Assembly: GCA_024403795.1 (NCBI GenBank)
Contig: JAKSRD010000012.1
Coordinates: forward strand, 1-54,412
Reading direction: 5' to 3'
Source: Saccharofermentans sp.
GTDB taxonomy: Bacteria; Bacillota; Clostridia; Saccharofermentanales; Saccharofermentanaceae
Length of the DNA stretch: 54,412 nt
A program made the position numbers and the translations under genes. A model generated the notes under the pieces. That model had not been told where the DNA came from. It worked only from the letters and a program-made list of their open reading frames with translations, and ran no database searches. Below, one piece after another: positions 41,664 through 50,635 of the stretch. How positions within the stretch are numbered: the first letter of the stretch is position 1; every line of letters starts with the position of its first letter.

Positions 41664-43031
41664 ATGAATCCACTGTTGTTATTGGCTCTGATTCCCGTAG
41701 TCGGTGTCATCTTGTTCATCTATTTCAACGACAAAAAAGAGAAGGAACCGTTCGGGTTCCTGATCTCACTCTTTTTTCTCGGAATGGCAACCGTCGTCTC
41801 CGCCATCATCCTCGAGCTCATCGGCGAAGCGATCCTCAATGCAGCCATACCCTTCCCATCCGTCGGAAAAGGCTTTGTTGAAGCATTGCTGATAGTAGCA
41901 CCCGCCGAAGAAATGGGAAAATACATCGTCTTAAGGCTTCGCACCTGGAAGAGCAAAAACTTCGACTTCAGCTACGATGCCATCGTTTACGCAGTCTTTG
42001 TCTCAATGGGCTTTGCCGCTTTTGAGAATGTCGGATATGTAACCATGGGCGGAATCGCAACCGCGATCAGCCGTATGCTGACAGCCGTCCCCGGACACGC
42101 CGTCTTTGCAGTCTATATGGGTTTCTTCTATGGTAAAGCCAAGCTCGCGAAAACAAACGAAGAAAACGGCAAATGTATCCTCTTCAAGCTTCTCGCCATG
42201 TTCGTCCCGATCTTATTCCACGGTATTTACGACGGAATTCTTTTCGCCGGTGAAGCAGATGACTATTACTTTACCTCAACTATGAGCGTCATCTTATGGA
42301 TCTGCTACGTCGTCGTTCTGTTTGCAGCATCCATCGTGCTCATCATCCTGGCATCAAAGCACGACAAACGTGTCATTCCCGAACCGCCCGTTGTTGAGAA
42401 GCCCAATATTCAGCCTCTCGCAATGCCTTTGGCCGGCTCAGCCCCGTATTTTGGATCAACTTCTTATGGTTCAGCTTCTTACGGTGCAACTTCTTATGAT
42501 GCTGCTTCTTACGGTGCAGCATCAAGTTACGGTTCTTCCGCAATGTCTCAGCAAGGCTGGACTTGCAGCTGCGGTTCTTGCAACGTCCTCAGTTTCTGCC
42601 CCAAATGCGGAAATCGACGCCCCGTCAACAACATCTGGACCTGTCCCTCCTGCGGCACTCAGTCAACTTTGAACTTCTGCGGCAGCTGCGGATATCCTAA
42701 GCCTCTCGGCAATAGCGTTACTGCAAACAGCACGGCATCTTATTCGCCCTACCAAAGACCGGTCCAATCGAAAATAAACCCTTACACACTGCCAACTCAA
42801 CCTCAGGCTACGGCTCAGCCGAATCCCTATATGCAACCTCAAACACCAACACCGGCCAGCGCTTATATGAACCCGCAAGCTTCTGTCGCTCCGGCACCCG
42901 AACCGTCACCGTATGCACCTCAGCAGCCCGCTGCAGCACCGGCACCCGAACCTTCGCCTTCGCCGTTTGTTCCGCAGACTCAGCCGCAGTCAAGTCCGTT
43001 CCAGCCACCGGTTCAAAACCCTCCGTTGTAA
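41664..43031 (+). CDS. PrsW-family intramembrane metalloprotease with zinc ribbons and Pro-rich tail
   Basis: A 455-residue protein behind GAGGGAA. The first 235 residues have eight or so membrane segments with PrsW motifs: AEEMGKYIVLRLR (glutamates and lysine at about 81-86), DAIVYAVFVSMGFAAFENVGY, PGHAVFAVYMGFFYG and FHGIYDGILF. PrsW proteins cut anti-sigma factors or other small membrane proteins. Beyond the membrane region a serine/tyrosine-rich linker with repeated SYG(A/S) triplets leads to two zinc ribbons (CSCGSCNVLSFCPKCG and CPSCGTQSTLNFCGSCG, about 293-352), then a proline/glutamine-rich tail of 90 residues. The tail probably faces the cytoplasm. The link to the membrane-anchored sigma factor 30 kb away is speculation. 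Confidence 0.88.
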   Translation: MNPLLLLALIPVVGVILFIYFNDKKEKEPFGFLISLFFLGMATVVSAIILELIGEAILNAAIPFPSVGKGFVEALLIVAPAEEMGKYIVLRLRTWKSKNFDFSYDAIVYAVFVSMGFAAFENVGYVTMGGIATAISRMLTAVPGHAVFAVYMGFFYGKAKLAKTNEENGKCILFKLLAMFVPILFHGIYDGILFAGEADDYYFTSTMSVILWICYVVVLFAASIVLIILASKHDKRVIPEPPVVEKPNIQPLAMPLAGSAPYFGSTSYGSASYGATSYDAASYGAASSYGSSAMSQQGWTCSCGSCNVLSFCPKCGNRRPVNNIWTCPSCGTQSTLNFCGSCGYPKPLGNSVTANSTASYSPYQRPVQSKINPYTLPTQPQATAQPNPYMQPQTPTPASAYMNPQASVAPAPEPSPYAPQQPAAAPAPEPSPSPFVPQTQPQSSPFQPPVQNPPL

Positions 43032-43058
43032 CGCTCCGATAATCGAAATGATCTTTTG

Positions 43059-43091
43059 CAGAAACCGCATCAAGCGGTTTCTGTTTTTTTT
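43059..43091 (+). terminator. Rho-independent terminator of PrsW
   Basis: CAGAAACCGC (43059-43068) and GCGGTTTCTG (43074-43083) pair perfectly with a five-base loop, followed by eight T. Confidence 0.95.
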
Positions 43092-43115
43092 GTCATCTTG
43101 CTGATACCAGGCAAT

Positions 43116-43190
43116 AGCACCTGAAGGCTTCGCCGTCAATGGTCGTAAACTTGCCTTCGGCGCCATTGACTGCTCGCCTTTACAGGTGCT
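43116..43190. repeat. Nested hairpin, outer word AGCACCTG
   Basis: Outer arms AGCACCTG (43116-43123) and CAGGTGCT (43183-43190); inner arms GTCAATGG (43135-43142) and CCATTGAC (43163-43170). Both pairs are exact. Located between convergent genes, with no associated coding frame. Confidence 0.85.
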
Positions 43191-43287
43191 GAATCAGTGC
43201 TCAAGAGGTCGGATGCCCAACCTCGCATCTTGTGATGCCGGTCTTTACAACTATCGATACTATTCGCAACCGGCCTAAACACCCCAA

Positions 43288-43371
43288 ACAGATCAGCCGA
43301 CTGCTGTCAAGGCCGTCAGCATTCGTCAGAATGTGCCGAAGGCAGCCTTGACGGCTTCAAGGCTGATCTGT
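43288..43371. repeat. Nested hairpin, outer word ACAGATCAGCC
   Basis: Outer arms ACAGATCAGCC (43288-43298) and GGCTGATCTGT (43361-43371); inner arms GTCAAGGC (43306-43313) and GCCTTGAC (43345-43352). Same two-level plan as 43116-43190 but different words. CCGGGTC CGC GACCCGG, a simple palindrome, follows at 43468-43484. Confidence 0.85.
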
Positions 43372-43536
43372 ATAAAGACTCAGGCCGGGTGCGATGGGTC
43401 AATCCCACATAGTCACAAGAACCCAATATTTCAGTACCTCCACCCTAACCTGCCTTCATACCTTTTCCGGGTCCGCGACCCGGCTTCTTGGGCGCCTATT
43501 TCTTTGCCGGTTTGTTCAGATGGTTTGTTGGTTTTC

Positions 43537-43792
43537 TTGTCGGAACTGAGACTTTCTTGTCGATTTTTGCCGGCAATTCAGAGTGTTTTGGTGATACTTT
43601 GTCTTGAATCTTGTCGCCTGATGCACCCTTTTGTCGAATGCGTGTTTTGTCGGTTCCGAAGATCAAAAACGACAACACCCCGCAACAGATCAGACAAGTT
43701 TCCAAACAAAATCGACAAAGCATCGCAGTATGAAAACAAAACCGACAAAAGCCGACAGATTTCTCACAAAAATCATCGACAAAACACGACAA
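43537..43792. repeat. Mirror cluster of TTGTCG and CGACAA words
   Basis: TTGTCG starts at 43537, 43557, 43611, 43631 and 43647; CGACAA starts at 43670, 43713, 43743, 43778 and 43787, with imperfect copies (TTGTC at 43599, GACAA at 43693). All copies of one orientation lie left of about 43661 and all of the other lie right, giving a large imperfect foldback of 256 bases. Confidence 0.85.
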
Positions 43793-43902
43793 AAACCACG
43801 AAGGAATTAGGCAGTCAGGATGCGCTGACGCGGGGGTATCGGCGACACGCCTCATTGCTGAAAGACATGATCGTGCCGCGCCGCACTGCACAACAATCAC
43901 GC

Positions 43903-43940
43903 AAAAAACGACCGCACGGCTTGTTAAGCCATACGGTCGT
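43903..43940 (-). terminator. Rho-independent terminator of the WG-repeat lipoprotein
   Basis: ACGACCGCACGGCTT (43908-43922) pairs with AAGCCATACGGTCGT (43926-43940); an A-run at 43903-43908 provides the minus-strand T-run. Confidence 0.85.
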
Positions 43941-44045
43941 CTGTATCGACCTCGGGAAGTCGTTATGATATCAAATCAGTGATCTGCCGCATGTTCGCTT
44001 CACGGCGCTGATTTAGATTGCTAATCAATGTCCGGTAACCGGAAC

Positions 44046-45650
44046 TTAATGTGAGATCTGGAAGCCGCCGGTGTGCTCGATCGCGTACTCGAAGAGAAGC
44101 TTGCCGTCCTTGTCGTACATTACCCACTGATCATCTACGGTGGCATAGAAAACTCCGCCCATAGCCGACATGTAAGTGCAGTTCCTGTCGCACTCGAAGA
44201 GCTTGGTGCCGTCGATCGAATAGACAACTGACTTCTCAGCATCAGATGCGATGAAGTATGCTTCTCCGGTGATCTCATCTACAAAGGTGATCGCATATCC
44301 GGTGCCGTTTGCAAGGGGTTTGAAGTCGCCGTCAAAGACCATCCATTTCCTAACTTCATCATTTCCGTTGCTGATGTTATCAGCAAAAATGTATCCGCCG
44401 CAGAAGCTGTAGTAGAAATCCATGTCAAGATCAATGGACGCGCCGGTGCTCAGGTTGTACATACGCTCATTACCAACAAACGAAGTAAAGTAGATATCGC
44501 CTTCACCGTAGTTGTACCAATCTTTCTCGATGCTGCCGTCAGCCATCGTGACATTGTCTTGGACTGTAAGAAGGTTAAGATCCTTGTCGTAAACGGAAGT
44601 CTTGCCTTTCTCACTGACGGCGATCTTCTCGAATGAAGTATAGACGACTGCATTTTTCGCGATATCCATGGAATCGATTACTTCCCAATCCTCATCGTAG
44701 AGTGAGAGCTTGCCTTCTCTTGCAACCATGTACTCACCGTCACAAACGAGCCATGAATATGCGTTCTCGTCGTCAAGGATAACCTCGCCGTTAAGGTCGT
44801 AGACAACAAGTCCTTCAAGGCCCATGTCCTGTTCGATGATCACATTGCCGTAAGCAACGAGCTTCTCGACTTTTAAGGCATTCGTTGAATAGAGCACTTC
44901 ACCATTATTTGAATCGATGAGCATATATGTGGGATAGAACTCATCGCGGTTGAAGACAAACGCTCTGTTGTCGTAGATGTTGCTTACGCTGAGCTGGGCT
45001 GTTGCCGCGTCAATGTTTATCTCGTTCTCATCGATCGTGACGTTGTACTGAGCAAGGGCGTTGAATGCGTTGTCGAGGCTTGTGACGGTTAACTTGCCGT
45101 CGGAATAGTTTGTGCCGTAGAAGCAGGCTCTGTTGTCGCGGTTGTCATTTACTTCGGAAGCGCCGTCAAAGATGAGACCGGTGAATACCGCACCGTTTGA
45201 TGACAGGAAGCCGTACTTGCTGACACCGTTTTCGCTGGCTCTGACGATATATGCATCATATTCTGCAACATATCTTATGTCATCGAAGATCGGATCGCAC
45301 ACGGGAACTCCGTATGTATCAACAAAACCGCGGACATAGCAAGTCTCTTCGGGCGTGCCCCACTCGTCTTCGGTGACGCTGCCTGTGTAAGGAATGATGC
45401 GTCCGTAATCGGCAGGAACAAAATTGACTTCCAAAGGTTCTGCGAGATTTGCCACAATCGAAGGGTCATTGACCTCGCCTGCAGCTGCAGGATCGGTAGC
45501 GGAAGGCTCGGAAGAAACGGTTGTCTCCCCGCCTCTTTTTCTATCTTCATCAGACCTCTCGCGTCCGCTGTTTCCGGAGCGGGCACAGCCTGAGAAAAGG
45601 GTTGCTGCTGTAAGTAAAACAGCTGTTGTTGCTGTTATGGATCTTTTCAT
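44046..45650 (-). CDS. WG-repeat lipoprotein
   Basis: A 534-residue protein behind AAGGAGAA. The signal peptide MKRSITATTAVLLTAATLF ends at the lipobox FSGC (cysteine at about residue 22). A charged, threonine/serine-rich linker (about 25-75) precedes a long series of WG-type beta repeats: ARGFVDTYG-like and SKYGFLSSNGAVFTG early, then YDLNGEVILDDENAY and YDEDWEVIDSM, to WVMYDKDGKLLFEYA at the end. WG repeats form propeller or solenoid blades of unknown binding partner on the outer surface of Firmicutes. It is monocistronic, with its own terminator and promoter region (45651-45843). Confidence 0.85.
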   Translation of the reverse strand: MKRSITATTAVLLTAATLFSGCARSGNSGRERSDEDRKRGGETTVSSEPSATDPAAAGEVNDPSIVANLAEPLEVNFVPADYGRIIPYTGSVTEDEWGTPEETCYVRGFVDTYGVPVCDPIFDDIRYVAEYDAYIVRASENGVSKYGFLSSNGAVFTGLIFDGASEVNDNRDNRACFYGTNYSDGKLTVTSLDNAFNALAQYNVTIDENEINIDAATAQLSVSNIYDNRAFVFNRDEFYPTYMLIDSNNGEVLYSTNALKVEKLVAYGNVIIEQDMGLEGLVVYDLNGEVILDDENAYSWLVCDGEYMVAREGKLSLYDEDWEVIDSMDIAKNAVVYTSFEKIAVSEKGKTSVYDKDLNLLTVQDNVTMADGSIEKDWYNYGEGDIYFTSFVGNERMYNLSTGASIDLDMDFYYSFCGGYIFADNISNGNDEVRKWMVFDGDFKPLANGTGYAITFVDEITGEAYFIASDAEKSVVYSIDGTKLFECDRNCTYMSAMGGVFYATVDDQWVMYDKDGKLLFEYAIEHTGGFQISH

Positions 45651-45843
45651 GTGAATTCTCCTTCATTTGGTTTCCGACTTAAATACATTTTATATCCCGA
45701 AAAAGTTGCACCACTACAAAATAAGATCCGCATAAGTTCCGTTACGGTCACAAAACGCGAATTATCCTCATTCTATTCTGATATAATTCAGGCATATAAT
45801 TCAGATCCCTATTGATAAGCGCAAGCACCCGGAGGCAGACGCC
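45651..45843. other. Divergent promoter region
   Basis: About 190 bases. TATAAT at 45782-45787 is a probable -10 box for the ABC operon; no good -35 is visible. GGAGG before 45844 is the ABC ribosome site. Confidence 0.4.
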
Positions 45844-46578
45844 ATGATCGAAGCTAAGTCCTTAACAATGGTTTACGGGAACGGCCACAAGGCAACAGAT
45901 GAGATCTCTTTCGACATCAAGGCCGGTGAGATCGTGGGATTCGCCGGACCGAACGGTGCGGGAAAGACCACCGTGATTAAGATGCTCACAGGCATCCTGA
46001 AGCCTACGTCGGGAACGGCGGTGATCAACGGTTTTGACATCTCAAAAGAGCCTATCAAGGCAAAGAAGTCTTTCGCTTATATCGCCGACAATCCGGACAT
46101 TCTCATACAGCTGACGGGGCTTGAATACCTGAACTTCATTGCGGATGTTTATGAGATACCGGAAGCTGCGCGCAAAGATAAGATCGGCAAGCTTGCGGAG
46201 CGTTTCGGAATGCAGGATGCACTTAATACGCAGATGCGCGAATACTCTCACGGAATGAGACAGAAACTCATGGTGATCTCCGCGCTGATACATGATCCGC
46301 CGGCATGGATCCTCGACGAGCCAATGACGGGACTGGATCCCGCGGCGGCCTTTGAGCTCAAACAGATGATGAGAGAGCATGCTGCAGAAGGCAATGCGGT
46401 GCTGTTCTCCACACACGTGCTCGAAGTGGCCGAGCAGCTGTGCAACAGGATAATAATCATCAACAACGGCAGGATAGTTAAGGAAGGCACGCCGGATTAT
46501 CTGAAGCTGGATGATCCCGGGTTGTCGCTCGAAGAGATTTTCGTGAAGCTCACAGGCAAAACGGAGACGGCAGAATGA
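45844..46578 (+). CDS. ABC transporter ATP-binding protein
   Basis: A 244-residue ATPase behind GGAGG. Walker A GPNGAGKTTVIKML (about residues 35-48), Q-loop region, signature EYSHGMRQKL (SHGMRQ in place of SGGQQ, a common variant), Walker B AWILDEPMTGLDP and the H-loop FSTHVLEV are all present. It is of the CcmA/YhbF-type ABC-2 family and probably exports a peptide or drug. Its stop overlaps the start of the permease (ATGA), so they are translationally coupled. Confidence 0.93.
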   Translation: MIEAKSLTMVYGNGHKATDEISFDIKAGEIVGFAGPNGAGKTTVIKMLTGILKPTSGTAVINGFDISKEPIKAKKSFAYIADNPDILIQLTGLEYLNFIADVYEIPEAARKDKIGKLAERFGMQDALNTQMREYSHGMRQKLMVISALIHDPPAWILDEPMTGLDPAAAFELKQMMREHAAEGNAVLFSTHVLEVAEQLCNRIIIINNGRIVKEGTPDYLKLDDPGLSLEEIFVKLTGKTETAE

Positions 46579-48245
46579 ATAAGACACGGGCATTGTACAA
46601 AGCATTCGGTTCGAATCTTGAGATGCCCCGGCCGAATGGCGAGAAAAAGGTAAAGCTCTACAACCGGTTCGGCATGATCGCTTTCATCGGGATAATGGTT
46701 CCCGTCTCTGTTCTCGTCGGCTACATAACGTACATCGTCACGAATCTCATCTTCGTATTCGGCGGCGATTCATACGGCCTTGTATCCGAATTGAACCTCA
46801 TATCGGCGTTCGCCATGACATTCGGCATGGCACTTATGTTCAGCGTCCTCTTCTTCTCGTCCGACCTTCAGTTCCTGACGGCACTTCCGCTGTCACCGGC
46901 AACACTTTACAGAGCGAGATTCTGGCACACTTTCAAGGCGGAGAACGTCATGACGTCCAATGTTCTTTTCGCGATATACATAGGATATTATGTCGCTGCG
47001 ATAAAACACAGAGGGATCGGTGATGCACTTAATCCGATAGGCCTGATCGCAGCCTTGACGGGGTTCTTCGGCTCGCTTCTCATTCCGCTGATCTACTGCT
47101 CGATCCTGGCCATGCTCCTCATGCTCGCACTGAGAAGGTTCAACAGAAGCGACATCTACTACAATTCCTCGCTGCTCCTCTTCGCAGCGTTCACGCTGAT
47201 GTTCTGCCTCTCCTTCAGGAGCTACGGCAGGATATCAATGACGAACTATCTCGATACCCTCGTCGGCGGGAACAATTCATTCAATTCGATATGCAATTTC
47301 CTGTTCCCCACCAACTATCTGACGACGCTTACCGTGCAGAATCACTCCGTCCTTCCGCTCGTCGGCTCGCTCCTGATAATAGCCGTGCTCTACTTGCTGT
47401 CCGTTCTTGTGGCACATCTGACTTACCGCAAGGGCCTGTTTGCGGCAGCCGTCATCTCTAACAAGAAGACATCTCGAAGATCTTCATCCGCCTGCCGCAG
47501 TCACCGTCTGCTCCCCGCCTTGATAATGAAAGAGACGCGCGTTCTCATGCGCACCATGACCTACCGCATGAACTGTGTTTACGCTAACCTCTTATGGCCG
47601 ATAGCCGCCCTGATCCTTGCCGTTGAAGCACCGAGATTCGAGCCTGTTAAGGAATTCATCTACAAACTTCAGAACGGTGATAAAGCAGGCGCGGTCGTGA
47701 TCTTCGCGATATTTGCCGGCATGGCGTTCATCGCTTCCGGTCTCAATTCGATCGCATCGACTTCATTCACACGTGAGGGTGTCCACATAGACATGCTCAA
47801 ATATCTTCCCGCCCCCATCGGCAAACAGATCCTTGCCAAAGTCAGCACGGCCGTTCTCTTCACCTTCATCCCTGAAGTGATCGCAGTCATGATCATCGCC
47901 ATCCGTATCGGCAACGCCAAGATGCTTCCGCTCTACATTCCCGTCTCGTTTGTCTGCATCCTGACGGCAACGATCATCGGCGTCGTGATGGATTCCGTAT
48001 CGCCTTACACGGTATGGTCTGACGAGCTGAGCGCTCTTCGCGGCAACCTCAACTGCTTCTTCAACCTTGCTGCCGAGATGCTCGCCGCCCTTCTCATCGG
48101 TCTTCTCTCATACGTCATTTATAAGCTTTCCGGAAGCGATGTCATCACGATCACTACGGCAACACTCTTACTGCTTATCGCCTGTGCCGGTTGCATCTTT
48201 GTCGGGCTTCCCAAAGCAAGATCCAACATCGAATCCCTCAAATAA
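46575..48245 (+). CDS. ABC transporter permease
   Basis: A 556-residue membrane protein with about twelve hydrophobic segments, overlapping the ATPase gene by four bases. Segments are grouped in two sets of six separated by a hydrophilic loop rich in serine and arginine (NKKTSRRSSSACRSHR). Its large size and long loops resemble ABC-2 permeases of lantibiotic or drug exporters; LTALPLSPATLYRARFWHT and LKYLPAPIGKQILAKV resemble the coupling helices of such permeases. Substrate unknown. No regulator adjoins. Confidence 0.88.
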   Translation: MNKTRALYKAFGSNLEMPRPNGEKKVKLYNRFGMIAFIGIMVPVSVLVGYITYIVTNLIFVFGGDSYGLVSELNLISAFAMTFGMALMFSVLFFSSDLQFLTALPLSPATLYRARFWHTFKAENVMTSNVLFAIYIGYYVAAIKHRGIGDALNPIGLIAALTGFFGSLLIPLIYCSILAMLLMLALRRFNRSDIYYNSSLLLFAAFTLMFCLSFRSYGRISMTNYLDTLVGGNNSFNSICNFLFPTNYLTTLTVQNHSVLPLVGSLLIIAVLYLLSVLVAHLTYRKGLFAAAVISNKKTSRRSSSACRSHRLLPALIMKETRVLMRTMTYRMNCVYANLLWPIAALILAVEAPRFEPVKEFIYKLQNGDKAGAVVIFAIFAGMAFIASGLNSIASTSFTREGVHIDMLKYLPAPIGKQILAKVSTAVLFTFIPEVIAVMIIAIRIGNAKMLPLYIPVSFVCILTATIIGVVMDSVSPYTVWSDELSALRGNLNCFFNLAAEMLAALLIGLLSYVIYKLSGSDVITITTATLLLLIACAGCIFVGLPKARSNIESLK

Positions 48246-48373
48246 TGAGGCGTTTGCGTAAAATGCCTCTGTGCCGCCAAAGATTTCTTTGTTATTTCTC
48301 CGCTTTTTGGGTAAAATCGTTAACATATCTACAAACCGGCTGAGAGGCCGGATGAAGATGAAAGGGAATTAAT

Positions 48374-49324
48374 ATGGAAGATCTACTTATCAGATTGATC
48401 AAGTTCTTCGGAACGACCGACGAATACGGTGCGACAAACATCGCTAAGGTCAGCAAATACCAGAAGGTACTTCGCAGAGTTGAGTCAACAAAAAAGGACA
48501 CAAGTGTTGAAGTCATCGAGAACAACGGCGCAGATGTCATGCAGGATACCGATCCGAGCGGCATCGTAATGCAGGAAGCAAAGATCATCGGCTTCGGAAT
48601 CAATATCTTCAATGAAGACATCTATCCGCTCAAGAGCTTTGAGATCTATCTCCGTGGCTGTAACCTCATCGGCACGCTCGATGTTACGGACGCTCCGGAC
48701 ATGAAGTTCCTTGATATCTACCACAACAAGATCACTGCGGTTAAGACGGGCAACATGCCTTCAATGAGGATCTTCGGCGTTCAAGACAACCTCCTCGAAG
48801 AACTCGACGTTACGGGAATGCCTGCAGTACAGGGCATCGACGCCGGTAAGAACAACCTCAAGAAGCTCGACGTCTCCAAGAACTCCGAACTTGTCGAACT
48901 CTATATCAACGACAACAAGTTCACTTCGATCGACATCTCACACAATCCTAAGCTCAAGTACTTCTATTGTCACAACAACAAGATCAAGAAGCTTGATGCT
49001 ACTGCCAATCCGCTCCTCAGACATCTGGACGCCACAGGCAATCAGATGAGTTCGATCCGTGCATTGGCACCTAAGAATGACAAGAAGCTTCCTTTGGAGC
49101 TTACTGCAGGTGACGGCGGATATGTCGGACTCAAGTTCAACCCCGTCTACGATGCTCAGTGGAAAGAGACCGGCAAATGGGAGCAGTGCTATTACGCATA
49201 TCCCAAGCGCGGTTACCGCTTTGCCGGCTGGTACGAGAACGGCGTCAAGGTATCAGACGAAGAGACCCTGGCTGATACTTTCGGTAACAGCCGCGTGCTG
49301 ACTGCAGAGTTCGAGAAGAAGTAA
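48374..49324 (+). CDS. Leucine-rich-repeat protein with bacterial beta-repeat C-terminus
   Basis: A 316-residue protein behind AAAGGGAA, without signal peptide or membrane segment. After an N-terminal helical region of about 75 residues, leucine-rich repeats of about 21 residues run from about 88 to 220, each with an LDV/LDA...NK(I/L) pattern (LDVTDAPDMKFLDIYHNKI, LDVTGMPAVQGIDAGKNNL, LDVSKNSELVELYINDNKF, LDATANPLLRHLDATGNQM). The C-terminal 80 residues fit the InlB B-repeat/bacterial-repeat fold, ending YRFAGWYENGVKVSDEETL with FGNSRVLTAEFEKK. Such proteins are usually secreted and adhesive; with no signal peptide here, location is unclear. Function unknown. Confidence 0.85.
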   Translation: MEDLLIRLIKFFGTTDEYGATNIAKVSKYQKVLRRVESTKKDTSVEVIENNGADVMQDTDPSGIVMQEAKIIGFGINIFNEDIYPLKSFEIYLRGCNLIGTLDVTDAPDMKFLDIYHNKITAVKTGNMPSMRIFGVQDNLLEELDVTGMPAVQGIDAGKNNLKKLDVSKNSELVELYINDNKFTSIDISHNPKLKYFYCHNNKIKKLDATANPLLRHLDATGNQMSSIRALAPKNDKKLPLELTAGDGGYVGLKFNPVYDAQWKETGKWEQCYYAYPKRGYRFAGWYENGVKVSDEETLADTFGNSRVLTAEFEKK

Positions 49325-49361
49325 TCTTTTTGAAGTCATTTTTTCGATAAGCAAAAAAGAG

Positions 49362-49400
49362 CGCCTGCCTTTATGAAGTGATTCCTAAGGCAGGCGTTTT
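49362..49400 (+). terminator. Rho-independent terminator of the LRR gene
   Basis: CGCCTGCCTT (49362-49371) and AAGGCAGGCG (49387-49396) pair exactly, followed by TTTT; an A-rich run upstream could also serve the convergent CPBP operon. Confidence 0.8.
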
Positions 49401-49544
49401 ATGGTGGTGAGTGGGTCTGACTTTTTTATATGTGCTGTCCGGGTTGAATAGAGGATCAGTAATTATCTTCCCGGACAGCTCGAGATAAAGAATATTAATT
49501 TTCTTTTTGTATCGGTGTTCTTCTCATTCCGTTAATCTCTCCGA

Positions 49545-50615
49545 TCACACGTTGAGAACACCTGTTGCCATTGCGATCGCCATGGCGTTGAACAATACAA
49601 GTGCGATCCAGAATACAGGGCAAGTAACAACTGTCTTTACCGTGAAGCCCTTGATCATGGACTTTGCTTCCTCGACGTCTTCTGAAGATACGACCTTGTC
49701 TCCTTCGACCTTATCGTTCTTGGTGATCAAACCAAACTTCTTTACGAGATAGATCGTTGACAAGACTGCAAGTACAGCGAAAACTATCGTTACTGAGATC
49801 GTGATAGTCTTGACCTGTTCAGGTGTGCATTTTGCAAAGAGATAAGCACTTCCTGTGCTGATCGAGTTGTTAGCGATATGCATGATGCAAGGAACAATGA
49901 TGGAGCCTGACTTGATCGCTACATATGCGAGAAGTATACCCATGATGCATGCCTGAAAGATCTGTGTGAAGTTACCGTGCACAAGACCGAAAAGAAGTGA
50001 TGAGATGAAGATCGCGCATCCCTTGCTGACGGGTGATGAAGCACGAAGTACGGCACCGCGGCAGAGGATCTCTTCCGTTATTGGTCCGAGGATGCAAACA
50101 TAAAGTACTGTGCAGATGGTTCCAAAAGTTGTACTGCCAAGCGAATCTCCGATGATGCTGCTGACGAATTCATTTGAATTTGCGAAGAAGCTCTCGAAGA
50201 GCGTTGTAATGTTATCAAGTACAAAAGAGAATCCCAGGATCGCTACAACTCCTGCAACCGTGTCGAGCGCTGTGAACTTGTTGCCCTTGAACAATGACTT
50301 GATCTTGCCGGTCTTTGTTGCCTTGAAGCAGATAAGTGCTGCAACTGTGTTTGCGACGACATAAGCAACTGCCGTTACGAGCATTGTCTTATCGGAACTC
50401 ATTGATGCTTCTTCTGATACGATGCCTGCTCTCTGGGCGAGTGAGAAGACTGAATTACCTACCGTTGCGATTCCTGCTGAGATCAAGAACTGGAATAGAA
50501 CTGCCATGATCGCCCAGAATACCAGTCTCTTGCATATCTTGAATGTTTTCTTAGCTTTAAGCTGCGGATCTTCAGCCGCAACGATTACCTGCGGCTCAAT
50601 GTTTGTATTTTCCAT
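49545..50615 (-). CDS. CPBP-family intramembrane metalloprotease (paralog of 9701-10765)
   Basis: A 356-residue protein. ATG 50615 follows GAGAGG at nine bases; TTG 50621 is a less likely start. Motifs EEILCRGAVL, FGLVHGN and HIANN (residues about 180-255) match CPBP. The N-terminal tail (AKKTFKICKRLVFWAIM) and C-terminal tail (DVEEAKSMIKGFTVKTVVTCPVFWIAL) align closely with the protein at 9701-10765, so the pair are paralogs sharing an unusual tail. It is last in a three-gene operon with a PAP2 phosphatase and a small protein. The operon has no regulator gene. Confidence 0.9.
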   Translation of the reverse strand: MENTNIEPQVIVAAEDPQLKAKKTFKICKRLVFWAIMAVLFQFLISAGIATVGNSVFSLAQRAGIVSEEASMSSDKTMLVTAVAYVVANTVAALICFKATKTGKIKSLFKGNKFTALDTVAGVVAILGFSFVLDNITTLFESFFANSNEFVSSIIGDSLGSTTFGTICTVLYVCILGPITEEILCRGAVLRASSPVSKGCAIFISSLLFGLVHGNFTQIFQACIMGILLAYVAIKSGSIIVPCIMHIANNSISTGSAYLFAKCTPEQVKTITISVTIVFAVLAVLSTIYLVKKFGLITKNDKVEGDKVVSSEDVEEAKSMIKGFTVKTVVTCPVFWIALVLFNAMAIAMATGVLNV

Positions 50616-50635
50616 TTTCAATAACCTCTCTGAAA

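Noticed and set aside
43333..43968. 211-codon plus-strand frame
   Set aside because: It crosses the TTGTCG/CGACAA cluster and a terminator, has no ribosome site, and its composition follows the repeats.
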